In this document: piece by piece, positions 1-8,040 of the stretch
Layout of the letters: every line of letters begins with the position of its first letter
Position numbering within the stretch: the stretch's first letter is position 1
Origin: DAOUJI01 sp965237875
Lineage (GTDB): Bacteria; Chloroflexota; Dehalococcoidia; Lucifugimonadales; JAGWBF01
Assembly: GCA_965237875.1 (NCBI GenBank)
Contig: CBDEGP010000001.1
Span: forward strand, 930,001-994,000
Direction: 5' to 3'
DNA: 64,000 nt
Translations under genes and position numbers: made by a program
The notes under the pieces: generated by a model
The model's input: only the letters and a program-made list of their open reading frames with translations
Told to the model about the DNA's origin: nothing
Databases searched by the model: none

Positions 1-294
1 CCGCAGACCCCTAACGAGGCGGCAGAGTCTCTAAGGCGGCGAGCCGGTAACGACCCCACTGACACTTTGCCGTCCCCCGGAAGGAGTGCCTTCAATAGTT
101 GGGCGACTTACGCCCTTATAGGGTCCTTAATTGGCCTAACATGCGGCGTAATCCGATCTGGCGGAGATGAAGGAATAAGTGCCGGGTTTGGTGCCCTAAT
201 CGGAGCAGGCACTGGAGCGGCGTTATACAGTTTGCGTTGGCTTTTGTTTAGGGGCGGCTGGCGGTGGTTGTTTTTCCGGCGTTGGGACGATTAA
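1..294 (+). CDS. small glycine-rich membrane protein, 5' end outside window or start at 67
   Basis: The frame is open from base 1, so this may be the C-terminal part of a longer gene. A TTG at 67 is the first internal start-like codon, but it has no clear ribosome binding site. The visible protein has two hydrophobic glycine/alanine stretches (YALIGSLIGLTCG, then AGFGALIGAGTGAALY) separated by a short polar loop. It ends in an aromatic/basic tail rich in Trp, Arg and Phe. Glycine-zipper helices of this kind occur in small membrane or lipid-associated proteins, but I recognise no family. It ends at a TAA about 40 bases before the convergent oxidoreductase gene. The call as a gene rests on composition only. 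Confidence 0.35.
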   Translation, partial: PQTPNEAAESLRRRAGNDPTDTLPSPGRSAFNSWATYALIGSLIGLTCGVIRSGGDEGISAGFGALIGAGTGAALYSLRWLLFRGGWRWLFFRRWDD

Positions 295-333
295 GACTAG
301 CTTTCGCCAGCGAACAATGGCCGACAACCGTCT

Positions 334-1215
334 CTAGAAGCCTGCCACCTCGGGGATGATCTCCTTGCCTATGATTTCGATGGGCCGCAGCTCGTGGTCG
401 TTGGGCATGTTGAATACCCCGTTTGTTATCCCCAGGTTGGCGATGTTGCGGCAGAACTCTATCCCCTCCTTGACGGTCATGCCGTTCGGCCCTATGTGCA
501 GAGTCCCGATGCACGTCTTCTCGATGTCTTCATAAGGACGGCCGACGTCCTCGCAGTGCCGCTTCAAGGCCTCCAGCCTCATGGCCATGTCTTCCAGGCC
601 GTGATGCGCGACCAGGTTGCTGGCGTCGCCGTATTTGGCCGCCAGCCTGAGAGTCTTCTTGAGACCTCCTCCGCCGACCCAAATGGGCGGGTGGGGGTCT
701 GACAACGGTTGGGGTTGGCAGATGGGTTCCTCCAACTGGTAATGCTTGCCTTGGAAGGGCGACCTGTCCCCCGACCACATCTGCTTCATCAGCTGGAGGG
801 TCTCTTCCAGCATCTCGAAACGGTCACTGAGCGGAGGGAATGGAAGCCCCAGGCTCACGGCCTCCAGTTCGTACCAGCCTGCCCCGATGCACACGATGGC
901 CCTGCCGTTGGAGACGATGTCCAAGCCCGTGAGGGTCTTGACCAACATGCCCGGGTGTCTGTAGGTGTTCCCGGTGGCCATGGTGCCCAGGCGCATCTTC
1001 TTGGTGTGGGCCGCCAGGAAACCCAGCACGTTGTAGGCTTCCAGAACGTCGTCGTCCGGCACGCCGTTCCTCGGAATCTGGAAGAAATGGTCGAACACCC
1101 ACATGCTGTCGAATCCGGCGTCGTCTGCGGTCCGGGACATGTTGGCCAGGTGCTCTCCAATCCTCGCCGCGCCTCCAGGCCATGTGTATGCGTTCAGCTG
1201 TAACCCGATCTTCAT
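334..1215 (-). CDS. LLM-class (luciferase-like) F420/FMN-dependent oxidoreductase
   Basis: The 293-residue protein has the luciferase-like TIM-barrel pattern. It starts MKIGLQLNAY, carries an early DSMWVFDHF strand-loop, and has the RLGTMATGN segment, NGRAIVCIGAGWYELE, and PPIWVGGGGLKKTLRLAAKYGD near residue 190. Family members use F420 or FMN to oxidise small organic substrates; neither substrate nor cofactor can be told from sequence. The ATG at 1215 was chosen because GGAGGAG lies just upstream and the alignable family start is here, although the frame stays open further upstream. Its ATG overlaps the TGA of the upstream TfoX-N gene (ATGA), so the two are probably translationally coupled. 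Confidence 0.88.
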   Translation of the reverse strand: MKIGLQLNAYTWPGGAARIGEHLANMSRTADDAGFDSMWVFDHFFQIPRNGVPDDDVLEAYNVLGFLAAHTKKMRLGTMATGNTYRHPGMLVKTLTGLDIVSNGRAIVCIGAGWYELEAVSLGLPFPPLSDRFEMLEETLQLMKQMWSGDRSPFQGKHYQLEEPICQPQPLSDPHPPIWVGGGGLKKTLRLAAKYGDASNLVAHHGLEDMAMRLEALKRHCEDVGRPYEDIEKTCIGTLHIGPNGMTVKEGIEFCRNIANLGITNGVFNMPNDHELRPIEIIGKEIIPEVAGF

Positions 1216-1592
1216 AGACTTCTCCTCCGGGTCAATTTTTTCGCGCCTGCCCGCTTGGGAGGCAGGCTCCGTACGAAATCCAACCCCATGTCCACCCACC
1301 ATCCCAGCTGGGCCTCGGCGGCGAGACCGTCGCTGTTCACATAGACTATACCTTTCATGGGTTTGCCCGTGAAGTCCATGGGCCTTGCGTGGGGACGGGA
1401 AAGGGCCGAGTCATGCCGATCGGGGCCAACCCTTACCATAAGGTCCCCGCCGTTTATGCCGCAGCACATGTGCCCGCCCACCATGAAGCAGAGTCCTCCG
1501 AACATCTTCTTCTCGATGACTTCAGCCGGCGGCCCAACCTTATCCTGGAAAACCGCTCTAAGCCGCTCTGCCAGGGTCTCATCGTATGCCAC
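1212..1592 (-). CDS. TfoX N-terminal domain protein
   Basis: The 126-residue protein matches the TfoX/Sxy N-terminal domain. It has an N-terminal helix with EVIEKKMFGGLCFMVGG, then HMCCGI and DLMVRVGP strands, and a MKGIVYVNSDG strand near the C-terminus. TfoX of gamma-proteobacteria activates competence genes. Stand-alone N-terminal domains are common in other phyla and have no settled function, so no competence role is claimed. It ends in a basic tail (KRAGAKKLTRRRSL). Its stop overlaps the start of the following oxidoreductase by four bases, giving a two-gene operon read leftward. Confidence 0.82.
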   Translation of the reverse strand: MAYDETLAERLRAVFQDKVGPPAEVIEKKMFGGLCFMVGGHMCCGINGGDLMVRVGPDRHDSALSRPHARPMDFTGKPMKGIVYVNSDGLAAEAQLGWWVDMGLDFVRSLPPKRAGAKKLTRRRSL

Positions 1593-1632
1593 AAAACTCC
1601 CTGTGGGTGCGGCTGCGCTTCACCGGAGACCC

Positions 1633-2319
1633 CTAGCTTCCCTTCCGCGAAGGCAGGAATGGGACGAGCTTGTCGGCAAGGGAGGACAGGTTTCGGCTCT
1701 GGACCCACACGTGTCCGTTGCCTTTGAACTTCAAGACAAGGCCTTCACCGCCTGCTATGAGCGAGCCTATGCCGCCGACCTTGCCTATGGAGTAGTCCAC
1801 GTCGTCGGAAAAGGCGACCACGTGCCCGGTGTCCACCACCAGTTCTCGGCCCGGCTCGACGGGGACTTGTTTGATGGCTCCGTAGGAGTTGAAGAAGACG
1901 GTTTCTCCCGCTCTTTCCGCGTATGCTCTGATGAAGAAGGCGCTTTCGCCGCTGAAAAAGCCCTTGACCCCCTGGAACTTTGCATCGGTCTCCACGTTCT
2001 CGGAACACGCCAGGAAAGAGGTTGACTGGATGAAGAGGTTCCTGTCGGGCTGGAGATCGTGGGATTGGATGTCCCCAGGAGAAGGCGGAGCAAGGCTCAC
2101 CCAGCCCGAGGCTTGTTGAGCGGTGAATGTGTTCAGGAAGAAAGACTCGCCGGCCAGCATCCTCTTGAACCCTCCGAACATGCCGCCTCTCATCCCGGTT
2201 GTCATTTCAACGCCCTGCTGGGCCACCATTGCCCCCGGTTCAGCTTTGACGGATTCACCTGGGGAAAGCTCGATGGTGAGCATCGAGTAACTTGGGCTGA
2301 ATTCGATGTTGGTCTTCAT
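1633..2319 (-). CDS. AIM24 / TIGR00266 family protein
   Basis: The 228-residue protein belongs to the AIM24 family (mitochondrial biogenesis protein homologues, double-psi beta-barrel-like). Visible signs are the N-terminal YSMLTIELSPGESVKAEPGAMV, the glycine-rich MTTGMRGGMFGGFKRMLAGESFF, and the C-terminal GGIGSLIAGGEGLVLKF. The biochemical role of bacterial members is unknown. The ATG at 2319 is preferred: it begins the conserved domain and GGAGGTCAAGG lies about 9 bases upstream. The longer open frame to 2499 would run through the terminator hairpin of the neighbour. It lies 40 bases downstream of the zinc-ribbon gene's terminator. Confidence 0.88.
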   Translation of the reverse strand: MKTNIEFSPSYSMLTIELSPGESVKAEPGAMVAQQGVEMTTGMRGGMFGGFKRMLAGESFFLNTFTAQQASGWVSLAPPSPGDIQSHDLQPDRNLFIQSTSFLACSENVETDAKFQGVKGFFSGESAFFIRAYAERAGETVFFNSYGAIKQVPVEPGRELVVDTGHVVAFSDDVDYSIGKVGGIGSLIAGGEGLVLKFKGNGHVWVQSRNLSSLADKLVPFLPSRKGS

Positions 2320-2397
2320 AGGTTCCCTTGACCTCCATGCATTGGTTGGTTCAGTCCTTCCCCTATCATAGGTGCATCGGCCTTCGGTCGGCATATC

Positions 2398-2430
2398 AAA
2401 AGGGAGAGGCGGAATGCGCCTCTCCCTTTT
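2398..2430 (-). terminator. rho-independent terminator, 14-bp perfect stem
   Basis: Bases 2398-2411 and 2417-2430 are perfect reverse complements around a five-base loop, with A-tract and T-tract at the two ends. It lies 20 bases beyond the stop of the leftward zinc-ribbon gene and upstream of the AIM24 gene. It would work in either direction. Confidence 0.85.
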
Positions 2431-2450
2431 TCCGGATGCTGCTTGGCAGC

Positions 2451-2780
2451 CTAGAAGCGGCCTGACGACTGGGTACGTCCGCCCTGGCGACTGAAGCAAT
2501 CGCTGCAGTAGACCGGGCGGTCGCCTCTAGGACGAAACGGGACAGTGGTGTCTACACCGCACTCGGCGCAGACTACAGGGAACATCTCACGCGGGCCTCG
2601 GTCGAAACCGTAGCCGAAGCCTTCGTTGCTCCTGCGGTCGCGTCGCGTTTGACGGCACGAGTGGCATCGCTTGGGTTCATTCTCATAGCCTTTTTCAGCA
2701 TGGTACTGCTGATCATCGGCGCTGAATATGAAGCTCTGCCCGCATTCCACGCAAGCAAGGGTCTTGTCCACGTAGTTCAT
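2451..2780 (-). CDS. double zinc-ribbon small protein (zf-trcl type)
   Basis: The 109-residue protein has four CxxC knuckles. The N-terminal module reads CVECGQSFIFSADDQ, then EPKRCHSCRQTRRDRR. The C-terminal module reads CAECGVDTTVPFRP, then PVYCSDCF. The two ribbons match the probable zinc-binding domain found alone in many Chloroflexi and Firmicutes genomes. The basic linker after the first ribbon suggests nucleic-acid contact, but no function is established. It is preceded by a strong GGAAGGAGGT site and followed by its own terminator, so it is probably monocistronic. Confidence 0.85.
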   Translation of the reverse strand: MNYVDKTLACVECGQSFIFSADDQQYHAEKGYENEPKRCHSCRQTRRDRRSNEGFGYGFDRGPREMFPVVCAECGVDTTVPFRPRGDRPVYCSDCFSRQGGRTQSSGRF

Positions 2781-3039
2781 AGGTGACCTCCTTCCATCGA
2801 ATAGTTGGCAAAGGTTCTGGTCACCAAGGTCGAAAACACGTGACGCGTCTTGAATAGACCCACGAGCCCGCTCAGGAACAGTCCAGCGTAATCTGAGGAT
2901 AGACGGTACGAGACACAGACATTACCACCAGTGATATATTAACACACAACCCGCCCATTCTGGCAAGTGGCGCCCGCCTGTTGCGAAAATCCGCTCTCGG
3001 ATAGGGAGGAGAAGAGGGGGTTTGGACGAATCTCGGGCG
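2781..3039. other. intergenic, no gene seen
   Basis: These 259 bases lie between two leftward genes. They are locally AT-rich around 2930-2945 (GATATATTAA), which could hold the promoter of the zinc-ribbon gene. No tRNA, repeat or convincing reading frame was found. Confidence 0.5.
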
Positions 3040-3525
3040 TCATCCCGATTCCCGGATGCAGGACTCCAGCAGGTCGAGGGCCGTCTTGGTGAACGTCCAC
3101 ATGTTGGCCTCCCTGGCGTCACTGCCGGTCTCCAGAGTGATGACCTTCTCCACAGGACCTGAAACGGCAATGCAGGCATGCCCGGCTGCGTCACCGTACC
3201 TGTTGCCTGTCGGTCCGGAGGCCCCGGTCTCGCTCAGGCCCCACGTGGTGGCCATCAGCTTTCTCACGGTGCGGGCTTTTAGCATGGCGTAGGGCTCGCT
3301 GGAGGCTCGAATTCCGGCCATGTCCGCATCGCCTATCCCCAGCAGACCCTGGCGAGATTTGTGCGTGTACACTACGGCCCCGCCAAGATAGTAGGCTGAA
3401 GCTCCGGGTACCGAAACCAGGGACGCCGATATGAGACCTCCGGCGGACGACTCGGACACGGATACGGTGTGGCCCTTTTCCTTGAGCAGGTCTGCCGCGG
3501 CAGCCGCCATGGGTTCGAGTTCCAT
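3040..3525 (-). CDS. CinA C-terminal domain protein (nicotinamide-nucleotide amidase type)
   Basis: The 161-residue protein is a stand-alone CinA C-terminal domain. It shows SESSAGGLISASLVSVPGAS, then YLGGAVVYTHKSRQGLLGI, and the GASGPTGNRYGDAAGHACIAV loop. Characterised members (PncC) deamidate nicotinamide mononucleotide to nicotinate mononucleotide in NAD recycling. The catalytic Ser in the early SES(S)AGG motif is present. The ATG at 3525 is preferred over ATG 3531 because the GAGGAGG site sits six bases before it. An upstream extension to 3672 lacks family similarity. The gene is divergent from the TPP enzyme gene. Confidence 0.85.
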   Translation of the reverse strand: MELEPMAAAAADLLKEKGHTVSVSESSAGGLISASLVSVPGASAYYLGGAVVYTHKSRQGLLGIGDADMAGIRASSEPYAMLKARTVRKLMATTWGLSETGASGPTGNRYGDAAGHACIAVSGPVEKVITLETGSDAREANMWTFTKTALDLLESCIRESG

Positions 3526-3710
3526 CTCCATCCTCCTCGGTCGAACTTGGCCCCAGCCGTTCCCAAGATAGGCCGTAAGGACGAGTCCGTCAAATTGCCC
3601 CGAGTCCCGCGTTTCCATAGCTTCCGGGCGTTTGACTGCATGAACCGCCGGTGTTACGGTTCTCCTAGTCACCGGCGGGTCATCGGGACTGCGCCGAGTT
3701 GGAGGAAACC

Positions 3711-5378
3711 ATGCCCAGAATGACCGGCAAACAGGCCCTGGCTCGTATGCTCATGGCCGAGGGTGTCGAGTATGTGTTCGGCAACCCAGGCACCAGCGAG
3801 ACTCCCCTCATGGACGTGCTGCAGGACTTTCCGGACCTGAAGTACATCACTGCTTTGCAGGAAGCCTCGGCTGTCGGAATAGCCGACGGCTACGCCAGGG
3901 CCAGCGGCAAGCCGGCCTTCGCCAACGTGCATATTGCCGGAGGTCTGGCCAACGCTATGAGCATGCTCTACAACTCCTTTCGAGGAGGTACGCCGCTTGT
4001 GCTCACGGCGGGGAACTCGGACACGCGGATGTTCCTGGCCGATCCCGTCCTCTCCGGAGACCTGGTGGGGATGACCAAGCAGTACAGCAAGTGGAGCCAC
4101 GAGATAATCCACGGCGCCGATGTTCCCGTTGCGGTCCGGCGGGCCTTCAAGGAAGCCGCAAGTCCGCCCACAGGTCCGGTCTTTCTCAGCTTTCCCTGGG
4201 ACTCTCTTGACGATGAAGCTGACGTTGAGACGGTCGCCTCATTTCCGGGCTACCACAGGACCCGGCCCGACCCGTCAGCCATATCAAAAGCCGTGGAGAT
4301 TCTTTCCCAGGCCGAGAACCCCATCATGGTCGTGGGAGATCGAGTGGCCCAGTCCAACGGCTTGTCCCATGCCGTCCAGGTGGCCGAGCTGACTGGAGCC
4401 AAGGTGTTCACATCTTCTACAGCGGAGATAAGCTTCCCCACCGGCCATCTCCAGTTCCTTGGGGCGCTGAACTTGAACAACCCGGCGGCGGCGCGCAGGA
4501 TTGCTGAGGCCGACGTTCTGCTGGCCGTAGGCGCTCCTGTCTTCTCCTCCTTCCTGTATAACCCCGAGCCTTTCGTAGGAAGCGCCACACGCGTCATCCA
4601 CATGGACAGCAGCGCTCGTGAGATAGGCAAGGTGTACCCGACGGAAGTGGGAATGCTTTGCGACCCCGCCTCCGGCCTTGCGGACCTCGCGGACGCCCTT
4701 CAAGCGGAGATGCCGGGTTCGTCACAGGAATCGGCCCGGGCCAGGACGCTTAACGTGGCGCAAGAAAAGCAGACGTCCACGGAGGCCTTCAAGAAACGGA
4801 CTCAAGACAGATGGGACAGGTCTCCGATGAGCGTCGAACGGATGATGACCGAGCTTGCGGGCGCTCTGCCTAAGGACACGATTATCGCCGATGAGTCGGT
4901 CACCTCGAGGGCGGCCCTCCAAGGGGCTATGGACTTCAACGAGACGGGGAGCCTGCACGGGATCGCCGGAGGGGCCTTGGGTTGGGCCATGCCCGGCGCC
5001 ATAGGCGTCAAGCTGGCCCAGCCTGACCGGCCGGTCGTGGGCATCGTGGGCGACGGCGCGTCGTTGTACTCAATCCAGGCGTTGTGGACGGCGGTCCGAT
5101 ACAAGCTGCCCGTGGTCTGGGTAATATGCAATAACAGGGCATACAAGGTCCTGAAGGTCAACATGGACATCTACCTGAAGGATATGCTGAAGGACGATTC
5201 CCGGGAGAGCCAGTACATCGGGATGGACTTCGACCCGTCGCTGAATCTGGCGGCTATAGCCGGGGGGTTCGGCGTCAACTCGAAACGCGTCGACGATCCA
5301 ACGGCGATACGCCCGGCCATCGAGGATGCCCTGGCCTCAGGTCAACCCACGCTGGTGGACATAGTCATCGAGGGCTGA
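3711..5378 (+). CDS. thiamine-pyrophosphate enzyme, benzoylformate decarboxylase/acetolactate synthase-like
   Basis: The 555-residue protein has the three-domain layout of the ThDP enzyme superfamily. An N-terminal pyrimidine-binding domain carries YVFGNPGTSETPLMD and the activating Glu (QEASAVGIADGYA, about E51). A central domain follows. The C-terminal PP-binding domain has GDGASLYSIQALWTA near residue 447 and closes with the metal-binding ICNN. The GDG/YSIQALWTA stretch resembles benzoylformate decarboxylase more than true acetolactate synthase, and no small regulatory subunit gene is adjacent. 2-Keto acid decarboxylation or carboligation is likely; the substrate is unknown. The start at 3711 follows GGAGG with five bases between. 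The flavin reductase gene converges downstream. Confidence 0.88.
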   Translation: MPRMTGKQALARMLMAEGVEYVFGNPGTSETPLMDVLQDFPDLKYITALQEASAVGIADGYARASGKPAFANVHIAGGLANAMSMLYNSFRGGTPLVLTAGNSDTRMFLADPVLSGDLVGMTKQYSKWSHEIIHGADVPVAVRRAFKEAASPPTGPVFLSFPWDSLDDEADVETVASFPGYHRTRPDPSAISKAVEILSQAENPIMVVGDRVAQSNGLSHAVQVAELTGAKVFTSSTAEISFPTGHLQFLGALNLNNPAAARRIAEADVLLAVGAPVFSSFLYNPEPFVGSATRVIHMDSSAREIGKVYPTEVGMLCDPASGLADLADALQAEMPGSSQESARARTLNVAQEKQTSTEAFKKRTQDRWDRSPMSVERMMTELAGALPKDTIIADESVTSRAALQGAMDFNETGSLHGIAGGALGWAMPGAIGVKLAQPDRPVVGIVGDGASLYSIQALWTAVRYKLPVVWVICNNRAYKVLKVNMDIYLKDMLKDDSRESQYIGMDFDPSLNLAAIAGGFGVNSKRVDDPTAIRPAIEDALASGQPTLVDIVIEG

Positions 5379-5423
5379 GAATGACCGGTTGGGCGGGTCA
5401 GTCAGAAAGGCGCGCAGGCCGGA

Positions 5424-5927
5424 CTAGGCCATGTCCACGTCGGCATACCAGCGGCTCTCGTAGAAGAGCACCGGCGCTCCCGGTACGCCTCGTTCCAGTT
5501 CTTTGACCTCAGCGATGTAGATCGTGTGGTCTCCGTAGAGATGGGAACCGACCACTTCGCAACTGAAGAAGACCAGCGCTTCGGCTATGGACGGAAGACC
5601 CAGCCCTGGGCTGATGGACGCTTCGTAAGGCACGTCGCCGGTCCGGTCTTCGGGTTTCCGAGCAAAGTAGCGTCCTATGGCCTCCTGGTTTTGGCGTAGG
5701 ACATTCACTCCGAACTTCCTGGCTTTCTCTATGAAACCGTAGGTGTTGGTGTTGTGAGCCACGCAAACAAGAATCAAAGGAGGCTCCAGGCAGACAGAGG
5801 TAAACGAATTCGCGCTCATTCCGTGGATATTGCCTTCCTCGTCCAAAGTTGTCACAACCGTGACGCCCGTGGGATAGGCCCCCATGCAACTTCGGAATTC
5901 GTCTTTGGTGACCGCCATATCCACCAT
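5424..5927 (-). CDS. flavin reductase-like domain protein (FMN reductase of a two-component monooxygenase)
   Basis: The 167-residue protein carries the flavin-reductase-like split-barrel signature: FRSCMGAYPTGVTVVTT, then GMSANSFTSVCLEPPLILVCV, a FGVNVL strand and the GDHTIYIAEVKELE strand. Such proteins bind FMN/FAD and use NAD(P)H to supply reduced flavin to partner monooxygenases. No obvious two-component oxygenase sits beside it, although luciferase-like enzymes lie elsewhere in the window. Start choice is uncertain: ATG at 5927 or ATG at 5918, both with weak binding sites. Two 15-base near-identical units at 5929-5958 lie immediately upstream. Confidence 0.87.
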   Translation of the reverse strand: MVDMAVTKDEFRSCMGAYPTGVTVVTTLDEEGNIHGMSANSFTSVCLEPPLILVCVAHNTNTYGFIEKARKFGVNVLRQNQEAIGRYFARKPEDRTGDVPYEASISPGLGLPSIAEALVFFSCEVVGSHLYGDHTIYIAEVKELERGVPGAPVLFYESRWYADVDMA

Positions 5928-6202
5928 CCTATCAAATATGGGCCTGTCAAATATGGGGTTTCAATGATGCGCCACATTATATATCAAAAAATGAAACCAG
6001 CGCTACGTATAGAGAACGGCTTCAAGCGGGTATATTGCTGCCAAGGCCGTGCTTCTACATCGTGGTTGTCGTCAGTCTCGGGACTCTGACTCCCCCGATT
6101 TCGCTTCTCCGCAATAGACCTGGAGCCGGCGTCTTCATCGCAGGGCGGCCGGATGGTTATGCTATACTTGACCGCAAATTCGAACACCCCGGGAGGCCGT
6201 CG
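5928..6202. promoter_or_regulatory. divergent intergenic promoter region
   Basis: These 275 bases separate the divergent flavin reductase and lyase genes. The section 5970-6010 is AT-rich (TTATATATC). A short tandem duplication of a 15-base unit (core TCAAATATGGG, at 5934 and 5949) lies next to the flavin reductase start. No complete -35/-10 pair could be fixed with confidence. Confidence 0.35.
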
Positions 6203-7075
6203 TTGGAGATCATAAGGTGCCTTATATTCGTTCCTGGAAACCGCAGGGACATGCTCACCAAGGCCAGGGACTTCGACGCCGACGTGATAATCGCCGACTT
6301 GGAGGACTCCGTGCCTCCCAACGAGAAGGAGAACGCCCGCAAGATGGTGAGCGAATTGACTCCTTCGCTGCCTGCCAAAGGCCAACGGATGATGGTGCGC
6401 ATTAACTCGCTGGATACGGGGTTGACCAGGGATGAGTTGAACGAAGTCGTGGGACCGCACCTCTACGGCATCAGCGCCGGCAAGGTGGAGTCCCCGTGGG
6501 ACGTTCGGGAATATGACAGGCTCATGTCTCAGGCCGAGGCGCGAGCCGGTGTGCCGGTGGGCGCTCTGAGGCTTATCCCGTGGATTGAGAATGCCAAAGC
6601 AGTGGTCAGGGCTTTCGAAATAGCCGCCGCCTCACCCAGAGTGGTTGGCGTAGCCTTTGGCGCAGAGGACTTCACCGACGACATGGGGGTCAAGCGGACT
6701 GACGAGGGGGACGAGGTCTATTTTCCCAGGGCATACGTCGGCACTGCGGCCAAGGCCGCCGAAGTCTTGGCGTTGGACAGCCCTTACGTCAACTTCCGGG
6801 ACGCCGATGGCCTCAAAGCCGATGCGGCCGCTGCGTTGAAGCTGGGTTTCAAGGGCAAATTCGCCATTCACCCTTCCCAAATCGACATCATCACCGAGAT
6901 GTTCAGTCCCGACATGGACGAGGTGGAGCACGCCCGCAGAGTGCTTGAAGTGTGGAAGGAGGCGGAGGCCGCAGGCCGCGGGTCCACCTCGCTGGACGGG
7001 AAGATGGTCGACGTGCCCATCGTGAAACGGGCCCAAAACCTCCTTGCCCTGGCGGATAGAATGTCCAAAGAGTAA
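6203..7075 (+). CDS. HpcH/HpaI aldolase / CitE-like CoA-ester lyase
   Basis: The 290-residue protein is a CitE-type member of the HpcH/HpaI superfamily. It begins CLIFVPGNRRDM, has VIIADLEDSVPPNEKENAR (Mg-binding Glu/Asp region), MVRINSLDTG, then VGVAFGAEDFTDDMG and a KFAIHPSQID strand near residue 226. These enzymes make or cleave C-C bonds in beta-hydroxyacyl-CoA compounds such as malyl-CoA or citramalyl-CoA. The TTG at 6203 was chosen because GGGAGG lies six bases before it and the family N-terminus begins here. It is followed after 12 bases by the ybjQ-like gene and then folB, probably one transcript. Confidence 0.87.
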   Translation: MEIIRCLIFVPGNRRDMLTKARDFDADVIIADLEDSVPPNEKENARKMVSELTPSLPAKGQRMMVRINSLDTGLTRDELNEVVGPHLYGISAGKVESPWDVREYDRLMSQAEARAGVPVGALRLIPWIENAKAVVRAFEIAAASPRVVGVAFGAEDFTDDMGVKRTDEGDEVYFPRAYVGTAAKAAEVLALDSPYVNFRDADGLKADAAAALKLGFKGKFAIHPSQIDIITEMFSPDMDEVEHARRVLEVWKEAEAAGRGSTSLDGKMVDVPIVKRAQNLLALADRMSKE

Positions 7076-7087
7076 TTCGGGAGAAAA

Positions 7088-7405
7088 ATGCTTATAGTCA
7101 CCACCAATGACATTCCGGAACAGCGAGTCGTAAAAACCCTTGGCGCCGCCCAGGGAAGCGTCGTGCGTGTGCGGCACGTGGGTAGTGACGTCATGGGCTT
7201 CTTGAAGAGCTTTGTCGGTGGAGAGGTCAAGGGGTACTCCCGGCTGATGGAGGGCGCCAGGGCGGAAGCCATCCAGAGGATGACGGACGATGCGGCGGGA
7301 ATGGGCGCCAACGCCATTCTTGGCGTCAGGTTTACAACCTCCATGATAGTGAGCGGCGCCGCGGAAATATTGGCTTACGGTACGGCGGTCGTAGTCGAGG
7401 AGTAG
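7088..7405 (+). CDS. YbjQ/UPF0145 family protein
   Basis: The 105-residue protein is a full-length YbjQ (DUF74, heavy-metal-binding-like) homologue. It shows the TTNDIPEQRVVKTLG start, VVRVRHVGSDVMGFLKSFVGGE, the helical MEGARAEAIQRMTDDAAGMGANAILGVRF, and AYGTAVVVE. The family forms compact oligomers and its cellular role is unsettled. It stops at 7405 and folB starts at the very next base, indicating coupled translation. Confidence 0.88.
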   Translation: MLIVTTNDIPEQRVVKTLGAAQGSVVRVRHVGSDVMGFLKSFVGGEVKGYSRLMEGARAEAIQRMTDDAAGMGANAILGVRFTTSMIVSGAAEILAYGTAVVVEE

Positions 7406-7768
7406 ATGGACCGTATCCTGCTCCAGGGGATGCAGTTCTACGCATATCACGGGGCCAACCCGGAAGAGAAGACATCCGGCCAGCGGTTTCAAGTGGACCT
7501 GGAAGCCGAGTTGGACCTGGAAGCCGCCGGTGCCACCGATGACCTCAACGACACCATAAGCTACGCACACCTCTATAAGACCGTCAAGGAAGTCATGGAC
7601 GGGACTCCGCGGAACCTCCTGGAGGCGCTCGCCCAAGAGATCGCAAAGCTGTCGTTGGCCCGGTTCCCGATTCAAGCGGTGCGTGTAAAAGTGACCAAGA
7701 GCAGCCCTCCCATCAAGGACTCCATCATATCCGGGGCGGCGGTGGAGGTGTACCGCACACGGGACTAG
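7406..7768 (+). CDS. folB: dihydroneopterin aldolase FolB
   Basis: The 120-residue protein has the FolB length and pattern. DRILLQGMQFYAYHGANPEEKTSGQRFQVDL contains the catalytic-region Glu (about E21-22). It continues with DDLNDTISYAHLYKTVKEVM and the C-terminal VRVKVTKSSPPI. It converts 7,8-dihydroneopterin to 6-hydroxymethyl-dihydropterin and glycolaldehyde in folate synthesis. No other folate genes are adjacent. Its TAG stop is unusual: the TA belongs to the target site of the MITE-like element, and the G is the element's first base. Confidence 0.93.
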   Translation: MDRILLQGMQFYAYHGANPEEKTSGQRFQVDLEAELDLEAAGATDDLNDTISYAHLYKTVKEVMDGTPRNLLEALAQEIAKLSLARFPIQAVRVKVTKSSPPIKDSIISGAAVEVYRTRD

Positions 7769-8040
7769 GGCCTGTTCACACTAGAATGTACGCCTTTCCT
7801 CTCCTCGACTGTCATTCCGAAACGGAGCGGAGCGCAGTGAGGAATCTCAAGTCCTTGTCCTCATACCAGGCTGTTGAGGAGCACGGCGCCGGCAGTGCAA
7901 GGCCTTGGCGCTTGAATGACGCCGCGACTCCCAACAACCCGCTTAGATTCCTCACTGCGTTTCGGAATGACAATTGGGGAGCCTGTTGGAATGACATCTC
8001 GGGTGGCTCGGTTGCATGGCTTTAGTGTGAGCAGACCTTA
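7766..8040. mobile_element. MITE-like element, copy 1, flanked by TA duplication
   Basis: A 271-bp non-coding element (7768-8038) is bounded by TA at 7766-7767 and 8039-8040. Its terminal inverted repeats match at 13 of 16 positions (GGGCCTGTTCACACTA against AGGTCTGCTCACACTA). Internal arms 7810-7847 and 7945-7972 are also inverted copies of one another, the left arm carrying about 10 extra bases. A second copy lies at 33137-33388. The TA duplication and hairpin-rich non-coding body fit a non-autonomous Tc1/mariner or IS630-type element. No transposase of that type is in the window. Confidence 0.85.

Noticed and set aside
5929..5958. Short tandem repeat (TCAAATATGGG twice) as an operator
   Set aside because: It is a direct rather than inverted repeat of one 15-base unit beside an uncertain start codon. 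Nothing ties it to a regulator.
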